From assembly GCA_015490455.1 (NCBI GenBank), contig WFXU01000044.1, forward strand, positions 1-43,667: a stretch of DNA of 43,667 nucleotides, in the 5' to 3' direction. Shown here in pieces: positions 1 to 9,997 of this stretch (position 1 is its first letter; every line of letters starts with the position of its first letter). The DNA is from Hyphomicrobiales bacterium (GTDB taxonomy: Bacteria > Pseudomonadota > Alphaproteobacteria > Rhizobiales > Devosiaceae). The position numbers were made by a program, and so were the translations under genes. The notes below the pieces were generated by a model. The model searched no databases and was not told the origin of the DNA. It was given only the letters and a program-made list of their open reading frames with translations.

Positions 1-45
1 GGACTAAATTATTATAGTTGGTAGATTTGTTTTCTTAAGCCAGCT

Positions 46-60
46 ATGCAAAAATTGCAT
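46..60. repeat. short perfect palindrome downstream of uvrA
   Basis: ATGCAA and TTGCAT flank a 3-base AAA spacer, about 48 bases past the uvrA stop. Read in the uvrA direction it is not followed by a T-run, so it is a weak terminator candidate and may instead be an operator or part of a repeat. The rest of 1-107 is AT-rich and shows nothing else. Confidence 0.4.
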
Positions 61-107
61 GGGATATATATTTTACCCTAATAATACCGACTATTTTGGC
101 ATTATCA

Positions 108-2966
108 TCATAATAATTTCCGCAAATATTGACCAGTATAAGATTTTTCACATTGAGAAATATCTTCGGGCGTGCCAACAGCAACAATTTCGCCCCCTCC
201 ATCACCCCCTTCAGGTCCAAGATCAATCACCCAGTCAGCAGTCTTTATGACATCAAGATTATGCTCAATTACAATAACACTATTTCCCCCATCAACCAAT
301 TCATGCAAAACATCCAGCAATTTAGCTACATCATGAAAATGTAAACCCGTTGTTGGTTCATCAAGCACATATAATGTTCTACCGGTAGCGCGTTTAGCAA
401 GTTCCTTGCTTAATTTTACCCTTTGCGCCTCTCCTCCCGAAAGTGTAGTTGCTGGCTGACCTATTTTTATATAACCCAGCCCCACCCGCTGTAAAGTTCT
501 CATTTTATCGCGAATAGAAGGAATAGCAGCAAAAAACTCCACCCCCTCATCGACGCTCATTTCCAAAATATCTGATATATTCTTGCCCTTATATTCTACT
601 TCTAATGTCTCGCGATTATAACGCTTTCCATCACAAACATCACAATTTACATAAATATCAGGCAGGAAATGCATCTCTATCTTAAGCACTCCATCACCTT
701 TACATTTTTCACAACGCCCACCCTTAACATTAAAGGAAAATCTGCCCGGACCATAACCCCTGGCCTTTGCCTCAGGCAGTCCGGCAAACCATTCACGAAT
801 TGGAGTAAAGGCGCCAGTATAGGTCGCCGGATTAGAGCGCGGAGTGCGCCCAATTGGCGATTGATCTATATCTATTACCTTGTCTAAAAATTCTAAACCA
901 AGCAATTTTTTATATTTAGCCGGAACCAGTCTTGCACCGTTCAATCTTCGGGCAATAGCCCTATATAAAGTATCTATTATAAGGGTTGATTTGCCACCTC
1001 CCGACACGCCAGTAATGGCCGTGAATGTGCCAAGAAAAATATCAACCGAGAGATTTTTTAGATTATTCCCGCTTGCTCCTTCAAGGCGTAATTTTCTCAT
1101 ATTTTGAATTTTTCGCCGCTCAGCTGGAACCGCAATTTTTAATTTACCAGCAAGATATTTACCGGTTAAACTTTTTTCGCAATTAATAATATTATCTATT
1201 GTTCCCTTAGCAACAATTTCTCCACCATTTATCCCAGCACCCGGCCCAATATCTACCAAATAATCAGCGCTTAATATTGCTTCCTCATCATGCTCAACCA
1301 CAATTAACGTATTGCCCAAATCCCGAAGGCGACAAAGACTTTCCAATAATCTTTTATTATCTCGCTGATGAAGACCAATTGAAGGTTCATCAAGCACATA
1401 TAATACGCCCGTTAAGCCCGAGCCAATTTGCGATGCTAAGCGAATGCGCTGGCTTTCTCCGCCCGATAGCGAAGCAGACCCACGCGAAAGCGTTAAATAT
1501 TCAAGCCCGACATCATTTAAGAATTTTAACCTGTCTGTAATTTCTTTTAAGATTAGTTTGCCAATAGTCCTTTGCGTTTCATTAAGAAATCCGGGTAAAT
1601 TATTAAACCACTCATATGCCTGCCTGATTGACATTTCACTTATCTGGGCAATATTTAACCCGGCTATTTTCACCGCTAAAGCTTCCTCCTTTAAGCGATA
1701 GCCATGACAAGACTCACAAGGCGCGCTAGACATATATTTTTCTATTTCCTCGCGCATCATTACGCTATCTGTCTCTTTATAACGTCTTGAGAGATTACCA
1801 ACCACCCCTTCAAATATTTTCCTGGTTTTATAGGTGCGTAAACCATCATCATAAATAAAATTTATTTCTTCTTTTCCCGAACCAAATAAAATTACATTTT
1901 GCACCCTTTTATCTAACTGCTCAAATGGAATATTCATATCGGCACCATAGTGCCCCACTATCGCCCTTAGGGTTTGCATATAATAAGGAGAAGAAGTCTT
2001 TGACCAGGCTAAAATAGCGCCATTTGCCAGCGATTTTTTCTTATCCGGCACTATCATATCGGCATCAACCTCGCTCTTAAAACCCAGCCCGTCACATTTA
2101 GGACAGGCCCCATGCGGATTATTAAAAGAAAATAGGCGCGGCTCTATTTCGGCAATAGTAAAACCGGAAACAGGACAGGCAAATTTTTCTGAAAAAATTA
2201 TTCTTTCATTATCGCCATTTTTATCAATTTTGTCCGCTAATTCTGCAATAGCTATACCGTCCGCTAATTTAAGGGCAATTTCAAAACTATTGGCCAAACG
2301 CGATTTGATGTTTTTTTTAACAATCAGCCTATCAACTACAACATCAATATTATGTTTAATATTTTTATCTAATTGGGGAACATCTTCAATTTCATAAAAT
2401 TTTCCATCAATTTTAAGGCGCAAAAATCCGCGCTTTAATAAATTGGATATTTCTTTTTTATATTCACCTTTGCGGGAACGAATAATAGGAGCCAATAAAT
2501 AAATCCTCGTTCCCTCTTCTAAGGCAAGCACTTTATCAACCATTTGCGAAATAGTCTGACTTTCTATTATTTTTCCGGTTGCAGGTGAATAGGGCACGCC
2601 AATACGCGCAAATAATAAGCGTAAATAATCATATATTTCTGTAACTGTGCCTACGGTAGAGCGTGGATTTTTTGAAGTTGTTTTCTGCTCAATTGAAATG
2701 GCCGGTGAAAGACCGTCAATTTGCTCAACATCAGGCTTTTGCATCATTTCCAAAAATTGTCTCGCATAGGCTGAAAGACTTTCAACATAACGGCGCTGCC
2801 CTTCCGCATAAATTGTATCAAAGGCGAGTGAAGATTTGCCAGAGCCAGAAAGGCCGGTCATTACGATCAATTTATCACGCGGTAAGCTAATATTGATATT
2901 TTTTAGATTATGCTCCTTAGCGCCTTTTATAATTATTTCTTTATTTTGAGTTAAATTATTAGCCAT
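108..2966 (-). CDS. uvrA: excinuclease ABC subunit A (UvrA)
   Basis: This is the DNA-damage recognition ATPase of nucleotide excision repair; it dimerises and loads UvrB at lesions. Both ABC modules are visible: the first Walker A (GLSGSGKS, residues 38-45) and an LSGGESQRI signature, then a second Walker A (GVSGGGKS) and LSGGEAQRV. Paired CxxC zinc motifs appear in the first half (CPKCDG) and second half (CEKCKG, CDVCDG). The length of 952 aa is normal for the family. The start [10 protein letters not shown] gives the usual short N-terminus before the first ATPase motif. It diverges from ssb across a 286-bp spacer that carries an SOS box, so damage-inducible expression is likely. Identification is secure. 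Confidence 0.98.
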   Translation of the reverse strand: MANNLTQNKEIIIKGAKEHNLKNINISLPRDKLIVMTGLSGSGKSSLAFDTIYAEGQRRYVESLSAYARQFLEMMQKPDVEQIDGLSPAISIEQKTTSKNPRSTVGTVTEIYDYLRLLFARIGVPYSPATGKIIESQTISQMVDKVLALEEGTRIYLLAPIIRSRKGEYKKEISNLLKRGFLRLKIDGKFYEIEDVPQLDKNIKHNIDVVVDRLIVKKNIKSRLANSFEIALKLADGIAIAELADKIDKNGDNERIIFSEKFACPVSGFTIAEIEPRLFSFNNPHGACPKCDGLGFKSEVDADMIVPDKKKSLANGAILAWSKTSSPYYMQTLRAIVGHYGADMNIPFEQLDKRVQNVILFGSGKEEINFIYDDGLRTYKTRKIFEGVVGNLSRRYKETDSVMMREEIEKYMSSAPCESCHGYRLKEEALAVKIAGLNIAQISEMSIRQAYEWFNNLPGFLNETQRTIGKLILKEITDRLKFLNDVGLEYLTLSRGSASLSGGESQRIRLASQIGSGLTGVLYVLDEPSIGLHQRDNKRLLESLCRLRDLGNTLIVVEHDEEAILSADYLVDIGPGAGINGGEIVAKGTIDNIINCEKSLTGKYLAGKLKIAVPAERRKIQNMRKLRLEGASGNNLKNLSVDIFLGTFTAITGVSGGGKSTLIIDTLYRAIARRLNGARLVPAKYKKLLGLEFLDKVIDIDQSPIGRTPRSNPATYTGAFTPIREWFAGLPEAKARGYGPGRFSFNVKGGRCEKCKGDGVLKIEMHFLPDIYVNCDVCDGKRYNRETLEVEYKGKNISDILEMSVDEGVEFFAAIPSIRDKMRTLQRVGLGYIKIGQPATTLSGGEAQRVKLSKELAKRATGRTLYVLDEPTTGLHFHDVAKLLDVLHELVDGGNSVIVIEHNLDVIKTADWVIDLGPEGGDGGGEIVAVGTPEDISQCEKSYTGQYLRKLL

Positions 2967-3020
2967 TTGCTGAACTTAAATTGCTGATATATTGCGGTTT
3001 GAACTATCCGATTCCCAACT

Positions 3021-3034
3021 GAACATAATAGAAC
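3021..3034. promoter_or_regulatory. second GAAC direct repeat with 6-bp spacing (imperfect SOS-like)
   Basis: Two GAAC half-sites are separated by ATAATA (6 bp), one base short of the alphaproteobacterial LexA spacing. It lies 55 bp upstream of uvrA and 62 bp from the canonical site. It could be a degenerate LexA site or coincidence. Confidence 0.25.
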
Positions 3035-3076
3035 AATAATTAATTTCTAGCCGAAATATACATATTTATTATTTTC

Positions 3077-3105
3077 TTGACATTTACACCAAAAAGAACA
3101 TAAAG
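3077..3105 (+). promoter_or_regulatory. candidate ssb promoter
   Basis: A perfect TTGACA (3077-3082) is followed after 17 bp by ATAAAG, a weak -10. The putative -10 lies inside the LexA-like box 3096-3110, which fits repression by occlusion. A further TATAAT at 3182-3187 has no convincing -35. Confidence 0.45.
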
Positions 3106-3110
3106 AGAAC
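3096..3110. promoter_or_regulatory. LexA (SOS) box, GAAC-N7-GAAC
   Basis: GAAC at 3096-3099 and GAAC at 3107-3110 are separated by exactly 7 bases, matching the direct-repeat LexA operator of alphaproteobacteria (GTTC-N7-GTTC on the other strand). It sits between divergent uvrA and ssb, two classical SOS-regulon genes in this class. One site could control both. The repeat is seen directly; LexA binding is inferred. Confidence 0.8.
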
Positions 3111-3252
3111 ATAGTGCAAGAAAAATATAAAGAAAAGAGAAAATTTCATATTTCTGTGGACGAATTGTAAAACAAAATATTTATAATGGATAGGTAGTTG
3201 TTAGTTTATCAAGACAAGTCTATCTTACTGCAAAATATTGAAAGGGATTATT

Positions 3253-3711
3253 ATGGCCGCTAGTGTGAACAAAGTTATTTTAATTGGAAATTTGGGAGCA
3301 GATCCCGAAGTTAGGCAAACTTCAACGGGCAAGCCGGTCGTTACTCTTTCAATTGCCACTTCAGAAAGTTGGAAAGATAAAAATACGGGGGAGCGCAAAG
3401 AAAGAACCGAATGGCACCGAGTGGTTATTTTTAGTGAAGGTTTGGCTAGAGTTGCCGAACAATATTTAAGAAAAGGTTCAAAAGTTTATATAGAGGGGCA
3501 GTTGCAAACCAGAAAATGGCAGGATAAGGATGGTAATGATAGATATACTACCGAAATTGTTCTACAGGGCTTTAATTCAGCACTGACAATGCTTGATTCT
3601 CGGGGTGATAATGTTGGAGCTAATTTTCCTAATGAACAATTTGGCACTTCTCCCACTGCAAATAGCCCCGCTTTTGACAATAGCGAAATAGATGATGATA
3701 TCCCATTTTAG
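3253..3711 (+). CDS. ssb: single-stranded DNA-binding protein
   Basis: It binds and protects single-stranded DNA in replication, recombination and repair. The N-terminal OB fold ([15 protein letters not shown] to about residue 110) is typical, followed by a short low-complexity linker and the acidic C-terminal tip DDDIPF, which docks partner proteins. The open frame reaches upstream to a TTG at 3238, but ATG 3253 matches the family N-terminus and has AAGGGA about six bases upstream, so 152 aa is preferred. It diverges from uvrA over an SOS box and is followed by a hairpin terminator. Confidence 0.97.
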   Translation: MAASVNKVILIGNLGADPEVRQTSTGKPVVTLSIATSESWKDKNTGERKERTEWHRVVIFSEGLARVAEQYLRKGSKVYIEGQLQTRKWQDKDGNDRYTTEIVLQGFNSALTMLDSRGDNVGANFPNEQFGTSPTANSPAFDNSEIDDDIPF

Positions 3712-3733
3712 CCCACTTTCAAAATGGGCTTTC
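3702..3733 (+). terminator. hairpin overlapping the ssb stop codon
   Basis: AGCCCA (3710-3715) pairs with TGGGCT (3725-3730), followed by TTC. An alternative pairing is CCCATTTT (3702-3709) with AAAATGGG (3721-3728). The T-run is short, so termination may be weak. Confidence 0.5.
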
Positions 3734-3807
3734 ACATATGCACACATCAAATGTCGTGCCAATATATATTTCATCAATTGAAGGAATGTAATTAGAGTGT
3801 TTATATC

Positions 3808-5298
3808 TCATCCTTTTGTCAGCTTTGTTAAAGCCTTTGGCAGTAAATCTATCAAATCATCAGCGATTAAACCGCTAGAATTAAAAATATTACCCAATTC
3901 GCCATGAATATAGGTCCCGGCAAGAGCAGCTTTTAAGCTTGGCATTTTTTGCGCTAAAAGCCCACCAATTATTCCCGCTAAAACGTCACCCGAGCCGGCA
4001 GTTGCTAGGTTTGCTGGCGCATTAATATTTATTGCAGCAAAATCATCAGGGCTGGCTATGATAGTATCAGCGCCTTTAAGCACAATAATAGCGCCACTCT
4101 CTTTTGCTGCCATTTTTGCTCTGCTTAATTTATCGCCAGTAATATTGGGGAATATTCTGTTAAATTCGCCCTCATGCGGGGTAAGAATAACCGAATCCTT
4201 TGCTCTTTGTTTAATCAGGATAAATAATTCATCTGGATTATTAGCAAAATTGCTTAACCCGTCGGCATCTAATAATATTTTTGCATTTGAATTAAGTGCA
4301 CTTAATATTAGTTCCTTATTTTTTTCACTAATCCCCAAAGCCGGTCCTATAATGCACGCATTAAACCTCTTATCTTTTAACAGCTCAGAAAAATCTTCAC
4401 TATTTTTTATTTCTTTTAACATTATGGAGCTTAATTGCGTCGCGTGCACCAATAAAGCCGCCCTCTCACCCACTAAAGAAACTAAACCCGCCCCAACTCT
4501 TAGTGCTGCCTTTGCCGCTAGGCGCGCCGCGCCCCCATGTAATTCATCGCCAGAAACAATAAGCGCATGCCCGAAATCATATTTATGCGAATTTAATTTC
4601 CTTTTTGGCAGATGCCATAAATTATCATTATTAACAAAGCAATTAACTTCTATTTCTTGTAAGATTCTTTCATCAATGCCAATATTTTTAATTACCAATT
4701 GCCCGCAATATTCTCTTCCGGGCAATAGATAATGTCCCGGCTTGGCGTGAAAAAAACTTATGGTTTTATTTGCCCTTATGGCTATTGCCCTCACCTCTCC
4801 AGTTGCCCCATCAATGCCTGAGGGAATATCTATGGCAATGATTGGCTTATTGCTTTTATTTGCTGCATCAATGGCTTTGGCAAATTTACCTTCAATATTG
4901 CGAGAAAGCCCAGCACCAAATATTGCATCAATGATCAAATCGGCATTTTTTAGCAATTTATCGTCAAATTGCTTTATCTCACCATTAAACCTTTGAGCAT
5001 TGATTTTAGCATCACCTTTAAGGTGTGCCACATCAGATAAGAGCGCTACTTCAACCTTCCAGCCTTTGGCACGCAAAAGCCGAGCCACAACAAAACCATC
5101 ACCGCCATTATTTCCCGGTCCGCATAAAATCAACACCGAACAAGGTGAATAGTCGGCAACAATCTGCTCAACCACTACCTTGCCGGCATTTTCCATCAAT
5201 TCAAGGCTAGAAATATTATATTTAAGCGCCAGCCTATCTGCCTTTGCCATTTGTTTTGGGGTTAAAAGGGCGTTTTTACTATTTATCTGCATGGGCAT
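3808..5298 (-). CDS. nnr: bifunctional NAD(P)H-hydrate epimerase / ADP-dependent hydrate dehydratase
   Basis: It repairs damaged nicotinamide cofactors: the N-terminal epimerase interconverts R and S NAD(P)H hydrates, and the C-terminal ribokinase-like domain dehydrates the S form using ADP. The N-terminal YjeF domain shows GPGNNGGDGFV. The C-terminal domain shows HEGEFNR and GSGDVLAGIIGG, the nucleotide-binding end of the carbohydrate-kinase fold. The 496-aa length fits the fused form. Two ATGs lie two codons apart (5298 and 5292) without a clear ribosome site, so the exact start is uncertain. It lies downstream of tig on the same strand but behind a good terminator, so it probably has its own promoter. 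Confidence 0.95.
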   Translation of the reverse strand: MPMQINSKNALLTPKQMAKADRLALKYNISSLELMENAGKVVVEQIVADYSPCSVLILCGPGNNGGDGFVVARLLRAKGWKVEVALLSDVAHLKGDAKINAQRFNGEIKQFDDKLLKNADLIIDAIFGAGLSRNIEGKFAKAIDAANKSNKPIIAIDIPSGIDGATGEVRAIAIRANKTISFFHAKPGHYLLPGREYCGQLVIKNIGIDERILQEIEVNCFVNNDNLWHLPKRKLNSHKYDFGHALIVSGDELHGGAARLAAKAALRVGAGLVSLVGERAALLVHATQLSSIMLKEIKNSEDFSELLKDKRFNACIIGPALGISEKNKELILSALNSNAKILLDADGLSNFANNPDELFILIKQRAKDSVILTPHEGEFNRIFPNITGDKLSRAKMAAKESGAIIVLKGADTIIASPDDFAAININAPANLATAGSGDVLAGIIGGLLAQKMPSLKAALAGTYIHGELGNIFNSSGLIADDLIDLLPKALTKLTKG

Positions 5299-5326
5299 AT
5301 TTTATGTCGCAAACAGAAAAATATCA

Positions 5327-5354
5327 ACAAAAAGGCCTTCATTAAGAAGGCCTT
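5327..5354 (-). terminator. intrinsic terminator of tig
   Basis: AAGGCCTTC (5332-5340) and GAAGGCCTT (5346-5354) form a perfect 9-bp stem with a 5-base loop. Read on the minus strand it is followed by TTTTTG. It lies 30 bases past the tig stop. Confidence 0.85.
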
Positions 5355-5383
5355 GATTTTAGAGCTGCCATATTGAACTCACC

Positions 5384-6751
5384 TTATACCCTATCATCCT
5401 CTTCATCTTTTCTAATCATTTCTGCTAATTCTTCGCGCGTTACCTTTTTATCGGTTTTTTCTGCTAATTCCGCAATAAAGGCAACAACTTTATTTTCATA
5501 AAGGGGGGCACGAAGCCCGGCAATAGCTTCTGGATTTTTACTATAATAGTCATAAACTTCCTGCTCCTGACCCGGAAAACGGCGAACCTCGGCAATCAAA
5601 GCCTGTTGTAGTTCTTCATCGCTAACGCTTATTTCGTTCACATTACCAACTTCAGCCACAACCAGACCTAAACGAACACGACGTTCAGCTATTCTTTTAT
5701 ATTGCTCTTTTGCTTTTTCTTCCGTTGTGCCCTCATCTGCAAAAGATTTGCCATGTTCTTTAATTTCATGGGTAATTTTATCCCAAATTGAATTAAATTC
5801 GGCTTCAACCAATTGCTCTGGCACCGCAAATTTATGCCCCTCATCAAGCGCATCAAGAATTTGACGCTTAATTCTTTGCTGCCCCATATTTTCTAACGCA
5901 TTACGCATTTGATCGCGAATAGCATTTTTAAGCGCTTCAAGATCATCTAAACCCAAAGATTTAGCAAATTCATCATCAGCCTTATCCGCCTTTGGGGCTT
6001 CAATTTGCAAAATTTCAACATCAAATGTTGCATCTTTACCGGCAAGATCTTTGTTTGAATATTCTTTAGGGAAAGTTACTTCAATAACCTTCTTTTCACC
6101 CTTTTTCATGCCAATCAATTTATCTTCAAAGCCCGGAATAAATTCACCTGAGCCAATAACCAGTTGGACATTTTCTCCTTTTCCACCAGCAAAAGGCTTG
6201 CCCTCAATTTTACCCTCAAAATTCAGTCTAACCCTATCTCCTTCGGCAACGGGCTCCTTTTCGTCCCTATCCCCATATGGACGCTGATTAAGAAATAATC
6301 TATTTAGTTCGCTTTCAACTTCCTCTTCTTCAATATCAACTATTGGATTATCAAGTTTAATTTTTTTGAAATCCATAAGTTCAATTTGCGGTAATATTTC
6401 ATAGGAAATTTCAAATTCCAGATCTGCCTTACCATCCAGCACCCTATTAATTACAGCCTGATCATCGCTTAAATCCACCTTTGGCTGCATAGCGGCCTTT
6501 TCATCGCGCTCCTTAAGAACATCTTGAATAGAATCATTAATGGCCTTTTGCATGACTTCTGACATGGCAGAGCGACCATAAATTTTCTTCAAATATGAAA
6601 TAGGCACTTTGCCGGGGCGAAACCCTTTAATATTAGCCTGCGCCTTTATTTCCTCTAATTTATCATCAAGCTGAGAGAGTAAATTATCTGCCTCAATAGT
6701 AATCGCAACTTTTCGTTTTAGGCCTTCATTGAGCAATTCGCTAGTTTTCAT
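5384..6751 (-). CDS. tig: trigger factor
   Basis: This is a ribosome-bound chaperone and peptidyl-prolyl isomerase that receives nascent chains at the exit tunnel. The ribosome-docking signature GFRPGKVP lies near residues 43-50. The FKBP-like PPIase domain spans roughly 150-250 (EGDRVRLNFEGKI, GSGEFIPGFEDKLIGMKKGE), and the helical C-terminal chaperone arms follow. 455 aa is the standard size. GGAA lies about eight bases before the ATG. In this alphaproteobacterium it follows tRNA-Leu on the same strand and ends at a strong hairpin. Confidence 0.97.
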   Translation of the reverse strand: MKTSELLNEGLKRKVAITIEADNLLSQLDDKLEEIKAQANIKGFRPGKVPISYLKKIYGRSAMSEVMQKAINDSIQDVLKERDEKAAMQPKVDLSDDQAVINRVLDGKADLEFEISYEILPQIELMDFKKIKLDNPIVDIEEEEVESELNRLFLNQRPYGDRDEKEPVAEGDRVRLNFEGKIEGKPFAGGKGENVQLVIGSGEFIPGFEDKLIGMKKGEKKVIEVTFPKEYSNKDLAGKDATFDVEILQIEAPKADKADDEFAKSLGLDDLEALKNAIRDQMRNALENMGQQRIKRQILDALDEGHKFAVPEQLVEAEFNSIWDKITHEIKEHGKSFADEGTTEEKAKEQYKRIAERRVRLGLVVAEVGNVNEISVSDEELQQALIAEVRRFPGQEQEVYDYYSKNPEAIAGLRAPLYENKVVAFIAELAEKTDKKVTREELAEMIRKDEEDDRV

Positions 6752-6790
6752 TAAATAATTCCATTATGTCTGATTTGATAATTTGACTTT

Positions 6791-6849
6791 TAAGCTATCT
6801 TTTCCTAGCCCTCTTTTCCTAATCCTCTTTCCCCTAAGCTATCTCCCCC
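6791..6849. repeat. degenerate pyrimidine-rich tandem repeats
   Basis: Between tig and tRNA-Leu, near-copies of a 14-15 base unit of the form (C)CTCTTTTCCTAA occur at 6795-6808, 6809-6823 and 6824-6838. The flanks share TAAGCTATCT at 6791-6800 and 6835-6844. The tract is almost purely pyrimidine on the plus strand. Confidence 0.55.
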
Positions 6850-6876
6850 TGAGTTACAAACTTTTCCCTAACCGTC

Positions 6877-6961
6877 TGGTGCGGGTGGAGGGACTTGAAC
6901 CCCCACGCCTTGCGGCACAAGAACCTAAATCTTGCGTGTCTGCCAATTTCACCACACCCGC
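6877..6961 (-). tRNA. tRNA-Leu (anticodon UAG)
   Basis: Read on the minus strand it begins GCGGGTG and ends CACCCGC-A-CCA, with the CCA encoded. The anticodon arm is CAAGA-TTTAGGT-TCTTG, giving anticodon TAG, which reads CUN leucine codons. A long variable arm is present, as expected for leucine tRNA. A candidate promoter lies just upstream at 6993-7021. Confidence 0.95.
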
Positions 6962-6992
6962 CAAGCAGTAAAGCAAAGCATTCTGGAGCAAG

Positions 6993-7021
6993 GGTCTAAA
7001 CTAACTTTTGCTTACAGTCAA
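6993..7021 (-). promoter_or_regulatory. candidate tRNA-Leu promoter
   Basis: On the minus strand TTGACT (7016-7021) is followed after 17 bp by TAGACC (6993-6998). The predicted start falls about 25 bases before the mature tRNA 5' end. Confidence 0.5.
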
Positions 7022-7071
7022 AGATTTATCGAAAAAAATAATAAATTTCTTCATAAAAAGTAAAAAAATGG

Positions 7072-7485
7072 CTATGCGTCAAGTTGTAAATAATAAATTT
7101 CAAAAATAAGCCAAGAAAAATCCAAAATTAATAAAAATAAAGATATAAAGAATAGCCTGAATGAGCGCAATTTTTTTGGCTTACAGGATTTATGCGTGCA
7201 GGAGTTATTTTTAGTTTTAGTGCAATCAAGACGATAGGAATAATAGTTCAAAATACCACTTAATGCGACCATAAATGTTGCAAAAATCAATAGGGGAATA
7301 TGATATTGATTGACAAAATTATAAAATGGATTGCTTGCCAAAGCCGCTCCAAGCCCAATTGTTGTCCCAAGAGCAAGAAGGCTGGCAATAATTGGAATGC
7401 CGCAACAAAATAAGTGCGGCAAAAGAGCGATGAGGGTAAATAGGAAACCCGCCCCCTTCATATTTTCAGCATTTTTTGAAAACAA
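7072..7485 (-). CDS. small Cys-rich integral membrane protein, possible metal transporter
   Basis: I do not recognise this 137-aa protein with confidence. It has a first hydrophobic segment (about 13-43) containing a PHLFCCGIP motif, a second (about 62-85), a cysteine-rich cytosolic or periplasmic loop with three spaced cysteines (DCTK, NSCTHKSC), and a C-terminal membrane segment (about 109-133). A vicinal Cys pair in the first membrane helix plus soluble cysteines resembles the MerT/MerC style of heavy-metal uptake proteins; this is an analogy, not a family match. The start is TTG 7485, chosen because AGGAG (7493-7497) lies seven bases upstream; ATG 7461 is the alternative. It is followed by tRNA-Leu and tig on the same strand. 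Confidence 0.7.
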   Translation of the reverse strand: MFSKNAENMKGAGFLFTLIALLPHLFCCGIPIIASLLALGTTIGLGAALASNPFYNFVNQYHIPLLIFATFMVALSGILNYYSYRLDCTKTKNNSCTHKSCKPKKLRSFRLFFISLFLLILDFSWLIFEIYYLQLDA

Positions 7486-7541
7486 TTTTCAACTCCTATC
7501 AGCTCCTCAGCACCGCTTCTTAGCGTCTATCACACCCACTA

Positions 7542-7569
7542 TATATAATCACGTGAAATTATAATGCAA
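7542..7569 (-). promoter_or_regulatory. weak candidate promoter for the Cys-rich membrane protein
   Basis: On the minus strand TTGCAT (7564-7569) and TATATA (7542-7547) are separated by 16 bp, about 60 bases before the TTG start. Confidence 0.3.
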
Positions 7570-7629
7570 CTATATGTAATTGAGCAAACATATCCATTAT
7601 TTTAGATGAATTGAGCAAATTTTATCTTC

Positions 7630-7646
7630 TGCCTATTTTTTAGGCA
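7630..7646. promoter_or_regulatory. candidate NtrC enhancer site
   Basis: TGCCTA-N5-TAGGCA is a perfect 17-bp palindrome with the TGC-N11-GCA frame of NtrC operators (family consensus TGCACC-N5-GGTGCA). It is centred about 113 bp upstream of the -24 element of the glnB promoter, a normal enhancer distance. The inner bases differ from consensus. No T-run follows, so a terminator is unlikely. Confidence 0.55.
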
Positions 7647-7703
7647 TGTTGCCAGAATTTTAACCACTTAACATCAATATAGTTTGTTTGTTGGATTAAA
7701 TAA

Positions 7704-8138
<435 letters not shown>

Positions 8139-8179
8139 CTAAATTGAACTAAATCTATTTTCAAAATAAAGGAAAAATA

Positions 8180-9589
8180 ATGAGCACAGTTGAAGATATT
8201 CTGAAAAAAATTAAAGATGAAGACGTTAAATTTGTGGATCTTCGTTTTACCGATCCGCGCGGCAAATTGCAGCACGTTACGCTGGATGCAAATATTGTCA
8301 GTGAAGACACTTTTGAAGATGGGGCAATGTTTGATGGCTCTTCTATTGCCGGCTGGAAGGCAATTAATGAAAGCGATATGGTGCTAATGCCAGATGTCAG
8401 TTCTGCCTACATTGATCCCTTCTTTAATCAGACAACTATGTCAATAAATTGCGATATTTTAGAGCCAGCAACTTATCAGCCCTATAATCGCGATCCGCGC
8501 ACAACTGCTAAAAAGGCTGAAAGCTATCTTAAATCACTTGGCGTTGGCGATGAAATTTATTTCGGGCCAGAGCCTGAATTTTTCATATTTGACGATGTCA
8601 AATATGCAACTTCTCCTTATAATACCGGATTTAAGCTCGATTCTTACGAATTACCCTCAAATAGCGACGCCGATTATGAAGCAGGAAATAGCGGCCATCA
8701 TATTCAGCAAAAGGGCGGATATTTTCCCGTGCCACCGGTTGATAGTGCACAAGATATGCGCTCGGAAATGCTTAACATAATGTCAGAAATGGGCGTAGCA
8801 ACCGAAAAACATCACCACGAAGTTGGTTCTGCTCAACATGAATTGGGTATGAAATTTGCCTCCATCATCAAATGTGCTGACAATGTGCAAATTTATAAAT
8901 ATGTGGTGCAGCAAGTAGCAAATGCCTACGGCAAAACAGCAACCTTTATGCCGAAACCAGTATTTGGCGATAATGGCACTGGAATGCACTGTAACCAGTC
9001 TATTTGGAAAGATGGCAAACCCCTTTTTGCTGGTGATGAATATGCTGGTCTTTCAAAAGAAGCTCTATATTATATTGGCGGCATAATTAAACATGCAAAA
9101 GCTATTAATGCTTTTACCAACCCATCAACCAACTCATATAAACGTTTGGTTCCTGGTTATGAGGCGCCAGTCTTATTAGCCTATTCAGCACGCAACCGCT
9201 CTGCTTCCGTGCGTATTCCTTTTGCCCAATCTGTTAATGCCAAGCGAATTGAGGTTCGCTTCCCAGATCCAATGGCTAACCCATATTTAGCATTTTCTGC
9301 CATGTTATTAGCCGGGCTTGATGGTATTAAAAATAAAATAGATCCGGGTGAGGCAATGGATAAAGATCTATATGAACTACCGCCAGAGGAACTAAAAGGA
9401 ATCCCAACAGTGTGCGGTTCTTTGCGCGAAGCTCTTGAAGCGCTAGATAATGATCGTGATTTCCTTAAAGCCGGCGGAGCTTTTGACGATGATCAAATTA
9501 ATGCCTATATTGAGCTTAAAATGGAAGAAGTAATTCGTTTTGAACATACTCCGCATCCGGTAGAATTTGAGCTATATTATTCAGCTTAA
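8180..9589 (+). CDS. glnA: glutamine synthetase type I
   Basis: It makes glutamine from glutamate, ammonia and ATP as a cytosolic dodecamer and is the central ammonia-assimilation enzyme. Visible landmarks are DGSSIAGWK in the beta-grasp domain, the catalytic stretch [10 protein letters not shown] and EVRFPDP, and the adenylylation site DLYELPPEE with the target Tyr at about residue 398. It is therefore the adenylylation-controlled GSI-beta type. 469 aa is the standard length. AAGGA lies seven bases upstream of the ATG. It follows glnB in one nitrogen-regulated operon and ends at a GC-rich hairpin. Confidence 0.98.
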   Translation: MSTVEDILKKIKDEDVKFVDLRFTDPRGKLQHVTLDANIVSEDTFEDGAMFDGSSIAGWKAINESDMVLMPDVSSAYIDPFFNQTTMSINCDILEPATYQPYNRDPRTTAKKAESYLKSLGVGDEIYFGPEPEFFIFDDVKYATSPYNTGFKLDSYELPSNSDADYEAGNSGHHIQQKGGYFPVPPVDSAQDMRSEMLNIMSEMGVATEKHHHEVGSAQHELGMKFASIIKCADNVQIYKYVVQQVANAYGKTATFMPKPVFGDNGTGMHCNQSIWKDGKPLFAGDEYAGLSKEALYYIGGIIKHAKAINAFTNPSTNSYKRLVPGYEAPVLLAYSARNRSASVRIPFAQSVNAKRIEVRFPDPMANPYLAFSAMLLAGLDGIKNKIDPGEAMDKDLYELPPEELKGIPTVCGSLREALEALDNDRDFLKAGGAFDDDQINAYIELKMEEVIRFEHTPHPVEFELYYSA

Positions 9590-9624
9590 AATGTTCCCCA
9601 GCTAATTGATGGCTAATATTCCAG

Positions 9625-9654
9625 CCCTGCCCTTATTCCTAAGGGCGGGGTTAT
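9625..9654 (+). terminator. terminator after glnA
   Basis: CCCTGCCCTTA (9625-9635) pairs with TAAGGGCGGGG (9640-9650) around a TTCC loop, with one T-G wobble. The following T-run is short (TTATGAT). It lies 35 bases past the glnA stop. Confidence 0.65.
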
Positions 9655-9721
9655 GATATATATTGGTAATGTTCTAATTATAGCTATGCACAATGTGAAC
9701 ATAATGTAGCAGGGATAATAA

Positions 9722-9798
9722 TGGTAGCGGAGGAGAGACTTGAACTCCCGACACGCGGATTATGATTCCGCTGCTCTAACCAGCTGAGCTACTCCGCC
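9722..9798 (-). tRNA. elongator tRNA-Met (anticodon CAU)
   Basis: On the minus strand it begins GGCGGAGTAGCTCAG and ends CTCCGCT-A-CCA with CCA encoded. The anticodon stem-loop GCGGA-ATCATAA-TCCGC gives CAT. The first pair is G-U rather than an initiator-type mismatch, and the body matches alphaproteobacterial elongator Met tRNA rather than Ile2 or fMet. Confidence 0.93.
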
Positions 9799-9845
9799 AT
9801 ATATATAGTTTAACATGACAAGCTTAAATTAATCATGCAAAAGCC

Positions 9846-9874
9846 TATTTAGTTTCGCCCCAACTGCATGTCAA
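9846..9874 (-). promoter_or_regulatory. sigma-70 promoter of tRNA-Met
   Basis: On the minus strand a perfect TTGACA (9869-9874), a 17-bp spacer and TAAATA (9846-9851) place the start near 9839, about 40 bases ahead of the mature tRNA. Confidence 0.7.
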
Positions 9875-9997
9875 GCAACATTTAATGAGCGGCAAATATA
9901 TTTTCTTTCATTCCAGCTAAAAATTCTGAAAACCCACTATTTCTAAGTGTTTTTTACTGATTTACATTATTCCTTCTGCTTGCCAAATAGGATTTGT

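Noticed and set aside
4058-4732. A 224-aa open frame on the plus strand opposite nnr
   Set aside because: It is antisense to a conserved enzyme, has no domain look and is rich in Ser/Leu/Pro, as mirror frames of coding DNA are.
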